A stretch of 12,114 nucleotides of DNA, from NCBI GenBank assembly GCA_044357345.1, contig JBIKPR010000074.1, forward strand, positions 1-12,114, in the 5' to 3' direction. The notes under the pieces are model-generated. The model had not been told where the DNA came from. It saw only the letters and a program-made list of their open reading frames with translations, and searched no databases. Shown here one piece after another: positions 8,801 to 12,114 of the stretch; the stretch's first letter is position 1, and the number at the start of each line of letters is the position of its first letter. This stretch comes from JABMMZ01 sp044357345 (GTDB lineage Bacteria > Bacteroidota > Bacteroidia > NS11-12g > UBA955). The position numbers and the translations under genes were made by a program.

Positions 8801-9792
8801 CCGTTAGATGACAAATCAAATAATTGCATAGATTCATATTGCTCGATTAATACTCTGTCAGCAACAAAATCAACAACCGGAATTGCTGTAGGCGCTACTA
8901 CGTTAAAACATTTAACGATACTATCTTTACCTAAACAGTTTGTACTTCTTAATTTAACACATTTGTTTCCTGGTGTTGACCAAAATAATTGAGAATTACT
9001 ATAATTTGCTGTAACTCCTCTTTGTTCCCAAGTTCCATCGTTGTTAGCATCCCAAGCATGTTCAGTATAACCTGATTGATTGCTGTTGATGAATTTATTA
9101 ACTGTTTTTACCCAAACATTACTTGGAGCAACAAAATTAGCAGACACACTAGTAGGTAATACTAGGTTAATGCTAAAGTCTATTGTTTCGCCATAATAAG
9201 GAGGTCCAGAACAGGTAGAACAGCCGTAAGATGCATTCATTGGGTAACCAGAATAGTTACCTACTACCCTCATACGGGTTGCGCTTGGTGTAATGTTACA
9301 AGGAATTGCGAAAGTTCTTGAACCCAAGGTTGAAGGCGTTTGAACAGTTCCAGGAACAGAAAAACTACCTAAATACTCACCAGCATCTGTAAAGTCTTTA
9401 TCGTTGTTAAAATCGATATATACTCCAATTGATCCGCCGTAAGCGTAAGATCCGCTTGAACCACTAGCTTCAACTGTGTAAGTGTTTCCAGCGGTTAAGT
9501 CAAAAGCTTTTGTTGTGCTGTTGGATAATCTCCATTCTGAACCACAGGTTGAGCCTCCGCTAAATCCATCAGCAGCATGGTTATAAATAACCTGAGTTCC
9601 TACGCTGACACGAACTTGCTCGAGTGCAAAAATGTAGTTACCAGAAGAGTAACCATAAGTCGAGTTGTTGTACATGTGATAACCGTCACACCACGGTGCT
9701 GCCTGAGCATTTGCATCGAGTCCTACCGCACTTAGCAGTAAGGCTGCAAGCATAAGCTTTAGCATTTTTAAATTTGTAATTAATTTTTTCAT
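5599..9792 (-). CDS. Giant secreted modular protein with T9SS sorting domain, upstream paralogue
   Basis: Protein of 1397 residues, homologous to the 1370-aa protein over nearly its whole length. Approximate order: signal peptide 1-29 (MKK start, cleavage ANA|Q); degenerate GEVED 100-210 (YIDFNNDKDFTDAGE at 125, GETIDF at 201, where the usual GE-x-E-DY is altered); PKD-like 215-298 and 305-410; CUB-like 414-541 (DKLSVWDG at 483); PKD-like 549-631 and 638-742; second GEVED 746-894 (AWIDWNIDGDFDDAGE at 818, GEFEDY at 885); DUF5011/HYR-like Ig repeats 898-976, 979-1058, 1061-1136, 1140-1216 and 1220-1298; T9SS type A sorting domain about 1319-1397. The first roughly 210 residues align poorly with the paralogue, while from VSANF onward conservation is high. 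It has its own promoter (9821-9850) and strong terminator. An adhesin, matrix or S-layer-like role is inferred from the modules only; no catalytic residues were recognised. Confidence 0.95.
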   Translation of the reverse strand: MKKLITNLKMLKLMLAALLLSAVGLDANAQAAPWCDGYHMYNNSTYGYSSGNYIFALEQVRVSVGTQVIYNHAADGFSGGSTCGSEWRLSNSTTKAFDLTAGNTYTVEASGSSGSYAYGGSIGVYIDFNNDKDFTDAGEYLGSFSVPGTVQTPSTLGSRTFAIPCNITPSATRMRVVGNYSGYPMNASYGCSTCSGPPYYGETIDFSINLVLPTSVSANFVAPSNVWVKTVNKFINSNQSGYTEHAWDANNDGTWEQRGVTANYSNSQLFWSTPGNKCVKLRSTNCLGKDSIVKCFNVVAPTAIPVVDFVADRVLIEQYESMQLFDLSSNGPYDWTWDVYDSTTYASSGYYPNLTDGDLYSDPWGNGNNEFTRNPEFAFDIPGCYTVVLTAKNDVGPSAPKRKVCYITVTLPTQYNLGYGTYGPNNDNIVGSPSGTIFDDGGPNLNYGGGQGLGTRSYLQITPCNASKIVLKMTRLKFKDAADKLSVWDGKAPGGPGTTLLASWGMSSKAPQSVTATSGSMYLLFESDNAGTDSGYAGSYTSELGPATLPVPQFSTNTVPSYNATPVLFTNTTTNIVGVPTWEWTIDDNQVARNANKDFRYTFYTDGQYKVCLEIKSCVGNNKSCTTIDVVTPSTQTSLDFIASNRRPNINVDVTTLRPLSDKANRFEWTIFPATYTLMNPPAGPSTYGTGFIKYNATPGDSIPTPRLKFTSPGCYTITLKAYNSLDPTNTTKTVVKNKFICALDYCSPSSYILSSDVGINRVKVLDGSSELINNYSTSGVASYSDFSSTAKANLTFGRSYNLEVSRVGTVDPANRKAWIDWNIDGDFDDAGEQILTEGSSYNSTVNVSFTVPALAQSFEGLTKLRIAANYNNESTTACGPITAGEFEDYGIVLYNDNNPPVITLIGNDTVRIEVGTSYTDAGATAYDASEGSLTPIGTTDLDAAVTGLYTYEYNVTDKSGNKAAPAIRTIIVVNDLTKPILTLNPGNAGCIEARRDNAPYVDPGATATDNKAPFNLTSSIITSGSVDSRTIGSYAITYTVKDVAGNMVSKTRTVCVEDTKAPTIDTLGDNRIQIGSVWFDQTTATDAYDNSPVLVKTWGFNGPVNTLLRRTYPVVYTAYDQSSNQATATSRNYRVDDFIAPVINLNTFDVVYHEVRTSYNSIAAAVSDNYYGSGQVSLVKIFSDVDATKLGTYTEVYEAVDGSGNKSQKTRTVKVVDTQAPRIWAEIIHGCVGENIWPMYGISTTDNYYSPADLKPLVEIVNQNVNIWEEGIYSITYRVTDPSNNTSNEFTRLVYFTYWPKCFNSTVSVNEVKSIEETVSVYPNPSSGIVNVDLQGLVAQTASIEVYNAMGQLILVNNYTESNSKFEINLSGNASGVYTIKLIADGQVITKRVVLQ

Positions 9793-9820
9793 AATGCAGA
9801 TTGTAATAATTATTATGGTC

Positions 9821-9850
9821 CAAAAATAGACAAGTTATCAAAAAAAACAA
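9821..9850 (-). promoter_or_regulatory. Bacteroidota-type promoter of the 1397-aa gene
   Basis: Read on the - strand: TTG (9850-9848), 19-nt spacer, TATTTTTG (9828-9821), matching the Bacteroidota -33/-7 consensus TTG...TAnnTTTG. Transcription would begin near 9815, giving a leader of roughly 22-25 nt before the ATG at 9792. Spacing and -7 box are the same as in the promoter at 11296-11325. Confidence 0.7.
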
Positions 9851-9892
9851 ATAAATATTTGCTTTTAGGATATATTATGACAAAAAAATGAT

Positions 9893-9921
9893 AAAAAAAC
9901 AGATAATCGGGTTGATTAATC
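9893..9921 (-). terminator. Possible weak terminator after the glucosaminidase gene
   Basis: On the - strand, GATTAATC and GATTATC can pair as a 7-bp stem with one bulged base around a 5-nt loop, followed two bases later by a run of seven T. It lies 18 bp past the stop at 9939. The stem is AT-rich and may only partly terminate transcription. Confidence 0.35.
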
Positions 9922-9938
9922 CCATTGTCAACAATCCT

Positions 9939-11174
9939 TTACTTAGTTCTTATCTCAATGTTTTGGCCAACATTAATGGAATTGTCGGAAATTTTGTTCC
10001 ATAATTTAATTTCTTCAACCGATACATTAAATTTCCTTGAAATGCTATACAATGTATCTCCACTTTGAACTTTATAAACAATTATTGCACCTTTTTCAAT
10101 TTTTTCAATTTTCAATTCCATTCCCAAGCTAATCTGATCGTTTTTAAAATTGTTTTTGGCCTTTATTGCCTCAACACTTACATTATATTTTTGAGAGATA
10201 CTATAAAGTGTCTCCCCCAAAGAAACATGATGAATAATAAAATTGTCTAATTCACCAATTATTTCACTTTTTGATATGGTATCTGGCCTTGAACTGGCTT
10301 TTCTTTGTAAATTCAAAACCACACCTGCTTTTGGTTCCGTTCCAAGTTCCATTAAATTTTTATTGTATAAAGAACTTATTCTAATGGCATATTTTTGAGA
10401 AATTTCCCACATAGTTTCTCCATCTTTAACTTCATGACTTGAAACACTTGCCTTTCTTTTTTTGGGTTTTAAATACAACACATCTCCAGGCTCTATATTT
10501 GAATGAAAACTTAGGTCATTGTATTTCATTATTTTATTAACTGTCTTGTTGTTAATATTAGCAATTTTGTCTACTGTCTCATTAGGCTGCACAACCGTGG
10601 AAGGTACCTTATTATAAACAATGTCAATTCGAGCAGGTATTTGAGTATTATAAGGATTGTATCCTGCCAAAACCATTGAATCGTATTGCATTAATTTATT
10701 TCTTTCTATGGTGCTTATTAATAAATCTGCATACTTTTGATTTGTTGCATACCCGGCTGTCAATAAACCTTTCGCCCAAGATTTATAGTCCGAAATATCC
10801 AAAAGAAATAAGGCGGAATAACGTTTGTTGTCCCTTAAAAACTTAGAATGGTCTTTATATGAATCCTCAGCTTTTGCATAACACCTAAAACATTCTTGTA
10901 AAGCATCATCGTCTTCTAAAATTGTACAACCTGTCCAGTCCTTTTTACATTTTATTCCAAAATGATTATTGCCTTGTTTAGCCAACCTGCTATTTCCACT
11001 CCCGCTCTCTAACAATCCTTGGGCTAAGGTTATACTTGCTGGAATCTTAAACTCCAACATTTCTTTCATTGCCACATTCTTAAAAGTATCTATATATTGT
11101 TTAACTGTAATTGTTTGAGATACAATGTTATTAACAAATATAAAAGATAATATTACGACTATTCTGTACTTCAT
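9939..11174 (-). CDS. Secreted GH73-type glucosaminidase with C-terminal LysM repeats
   Basis: Protein of 411 residues predicted to cleave N-acetylglucosaminyl bonds in peptidoglycan, in the periplasm or at the cell surface. A signal peptide (about 1-19, MKYRIVVILSFIFVNNIVS) supports the chosen start. The glucosaminidase domain spans about 25-165: ITLAQGLLESGSGNS carries the likely catalytic Glu56, then NNHFGIKC, an ECFRCYAKAEDSYKDHSKFL segment and GYATNQKYADLLI, all typical of the family. A linker with a degenerate LysM-like unit (about 184-236) is followed by three clearer LysM units at about 246-290, 313-356 and 366-408, each opening with a variant of V-x-x-G-(E/D)-T-(L/M)-(Y/W)-x-I-S and presumably binding glycan. 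Cysteines at 76, 83, 95 and 98 could form disulfides. It lies 146 bp upstream of the 1397-aa gene, which has its own promoter, so common regulation is possible but not shown. It is divergent from the dsbD-like gene. Confidence 0.92.
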   Translation of the reverse strand: MKYRIVVILSFIFVNNIVSQTITVKQYIDTFKNVAMKEMLEFKIPASITLAQGLLESGSGNSRLAKQGNNHFGIKCKKDWTGCTILEDDDALQECFRCYAKAEDSYKDHSKFLRDNKRYSALFLLDISDYKSWAKGLLTAGYATNQKYADLLISTIERNKLMQYDSMVLAGYNPYNTQIPARIDIVYNKVPSTVVQPNETVDKIANINNKTVNKIMKYNDLSFHSNIEPGDVLYLKPKKRKASVSSHEVKDGETMWEISQKYAIRISSLYNKNLMELGTEPKAGVVLNLQRKASSRPDTISKSEIIGELDNFIIHHVSLGETLYSISQKYNVSVEAIKAKNNFKNDQISLGMELKIEKIEKGAIIVYKVQSGDTLYSISRKFNVSVEEIKLWNKISDNSINVGQNIEIRTK

Positions 11175-11216
11175 TTAGCAAGGCAAAAATAAACTCTAAG
11201 CAACTTTAGATTCATT

Positions 11217-11231
11217 TATGTTGTCAACATA
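11217..11231. promoter_or_regulatory. 15-bp palindrome in the divergent spacer (possible operator)
   Basis: TATGTTG-T-CAACATA, perfect 7-bp arms around one base, 43 bp upstream of the glucosaminidase start and 111 bp upstream of the dsbD-like start. The arms are too short for a stable RNA hairpin. The position suits a dimeric regulator, but no regulator gene is nearby. Confidence 0.4.
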
Positions 11232-11295
11232 TGAACCAATCTCTTTTTCATTAACATTAAAAATTTCATTTTATTACACAGTTTTATGCATTTCA

Positions 11296-11325
11296 TTGTC
11301 AACTGCCCTTTACTTCTTATTTTTG
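11296..11325 (+). promoter_or_regulatory. Bacteroidota-type promoter of the dsbD-like gene
   Basis: TTG (11296-11298), 19-nt spacer, TATTTTTG (11318-11325), a full match to TTG...TAnnTTTG. The start codon at 11342 is 16 bases past the -7 box, so the leader would be only about 10 nt. The -33 TTG is embedded in TTGTCAAC, a motif that recurs in other spacers of this window. Confidence 0.7.
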
Positions 11326-11341
11326 TATCCTCAATAAAATT

Positions 11342-12114
11342 ATGAGTCATTTAAAATTATTTTTGCTTTTTGTTACCTCTTTGATATTTAGTCAATTGAC
11401 TTTTGCTCAAAATGATGCTCCACCTGATCCAGTTTTCAAAATTATTTTTTCAAACAATAGCCCCAAAACTGGTGATATTGTTGAAGTAATATTTAAAGCT
11501 AAAATACCTGCTGGCTTTCATATGTATAGCACCTTTAATAAATGTGACATTGGACCACTAAAACTCATTTTTAACTTTACTCCAAATCCAAGTTTTTGTC
11601 TTGTCGGAGAACCATATAGCGTAGGTGACAAAAAAATAACCGATGAGATTTTTAAATGCGAATTAGGGGAATTTTTTAACCAAGCTGAAGTACATCAGAA
11701 AATAAAAATACTTAATAACTCAGTTTCCATCAAAGGAAATATTGAAGGTCAATGGTGTAACGAAACCCAATGTTTTAATTTTGGTGGTTTAATTCCGCTT
11801 CCCTTTTCTGCAAATATAAAAGCAAGTGGAAATCCAACAAAATGCGATCAAAAAGAAATGGCCACTGAAAATGTAGAAAGCATAGAACAAATAGATATTA
11901 CCGCTTCTATCAATAGTCCATTATCAATTGATTCAAACAAAAGCATAATTGATTCATCTTGTAAAAATTGCTCCTACAAACTAAGCAACTTTGAAGACAA
12001 AAGTAAATGCACTAACAAAACATTTAATGGCGAAAAATCAGAAACAGACAAAGAAAGTAACTGGGGTTTATTTCTGTTGGCATTTCTATCTGGACTTGCT
12101 GGTTTATTAACTCC
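11342..12114 (+). CDS. DsbD-family thiol:disulfide interchange protein, N-terminal part (3' end outside window)
   Basis: DsbD-type proteins carry reducing equivalents from cytoplasmic thioredoxin across the inner membrane to periplasmic thiol proteins. 257 complete codons are visible, open to the window edge. Signal peptide about 1-22 (cleavage TFA|Q); periplasmic DsbD N-terminal (alpha) domain about 30-160, with PAGFHMYS matching the usual G-(W/F)-H-x-Y-S element; and the cysteine pair in GQWCNETQCF (Cys139, Cys144), the likely redox pair. Then comes an unusual hydrophilic linker (about 163-239) and the start of the first membrane helix, WGLFLLAFLSGLAGLLTP (from 241), the family segment that normally continues into the TPCVFP cysteine just past the window. 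Promoter and start are well placed (TTG-N19-TATTTTTG upstream). An odd point is five cysteines downstream of the redox pair, four of them in the linker, including CKNC at 207-210. The gene appears intact as far as it goes. Confidence 0.88.
   Translation, partial: MSHLKLFLLFVTSLIFSQLTFAQNDAPPDPVFKIIFSNNSPKTGDIVEVIFKAKIPAGFHMYSTFNKCDIGPLKLIFNFTPNPSFCLVGEPYSVGDKKITDEIFKCELGEFFNQAEVHQKIKILNNSVSIKGNIEGQWCNETQCFNFGGLIPLPFSANIKASGNPTKCDQKEMATENVESIEQIDITASINSPLSIDSNKSIIDSSCKNCSYKLSNFEDKSKCTNKTFNGEKSETDKESNWGLFLLAFLSGLAGLLT

Noticed and set aside
1162..9792. Mobile-element origin of the duplicated block
   Set aside because: No transposase, target-site duplication or terminal inverted repeat was seen. 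The divergence and gap-free 3' alignment fit a tandem gene duplication with later homogenisation.
11184..11191. TATTTTTG on the - strand as the -7 box of the glucosaminidase gene
   Set aside because: It is only 9 bases from the start codon and lacks a TTG at about 19 nt, so the transcript would be nearly leaderless. I could not call a promoter for this gene.

Overview
The window comes from an AT-rich member of the Bacteroidota. Four things point there: two very large secreted proteins ending in type IX secretion (T9SS, Por) C-terminal sorting domains, PKD/GEVED/CUB/Ig-like modular surface proteins, promoters of the form TTG-N19-TATTTTTG (fitting the phylum's TTG...TAnnTTTG consensus), and Bacteroidota-style serine hydroxymethyltransferase and DsbD-like sequences. 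I cannot name a genus.

Layout. 1-1105 (+ strand): the 3' part of glyA, cut by the window start, followed 4 nt later by a small polytopic membrane protein. A hairpin terminator at 1111-1143 lies between this pair and the converging gene on the other strand. 1162-9792 (- strand): two tandem paralogous genes for secreted proteins of 1370 and 1397 aa with the same modular order (signal peptide, GEVED, two PKD-like, CUB-like, two PKD-like, GEVED, five DUF5011/HYR-like Ig repeats, T9SS sorting domain). Each is followed by a near-identical terminator. The 324-bp spacer between them carries a striking 11-bp tandem repeat. 9939-11174 (- strand): a secreted GH73 glucosaminidase with LysM repeats. 11342-12114 (+ strand): the 5' part of a DsbD-family thiol:disulfide interchange protein, running off the window and divergent from the glucosaminidase.

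How it fits together. Much of the window is cell-envelope biology: two giant T9SS cargo proteins (likely surface-attached adhesins or structural proteins; no catalytic domain seen), a wall hydrolase, and a membrane reductant carrier that would supply thiol redox chemistry to the periplasm. glyA is housekeeping one-carbon metabolism. No phage, transposase, CRISPR array, tRNA or rRNA was found. The most informative signals are evolutionary and regulatory. The paralogues differ by about a fifth to a quarter of bases in the samples I aligned, yet a 345-bp block covering the sorting domain and terminator is about 95% identical with a sharp edge. Their N-terminal modules have diverged. Spacer DNA between genes is rich in the heptamer TTGTCAA/TTGACAA, including the 11-bp-phased array.
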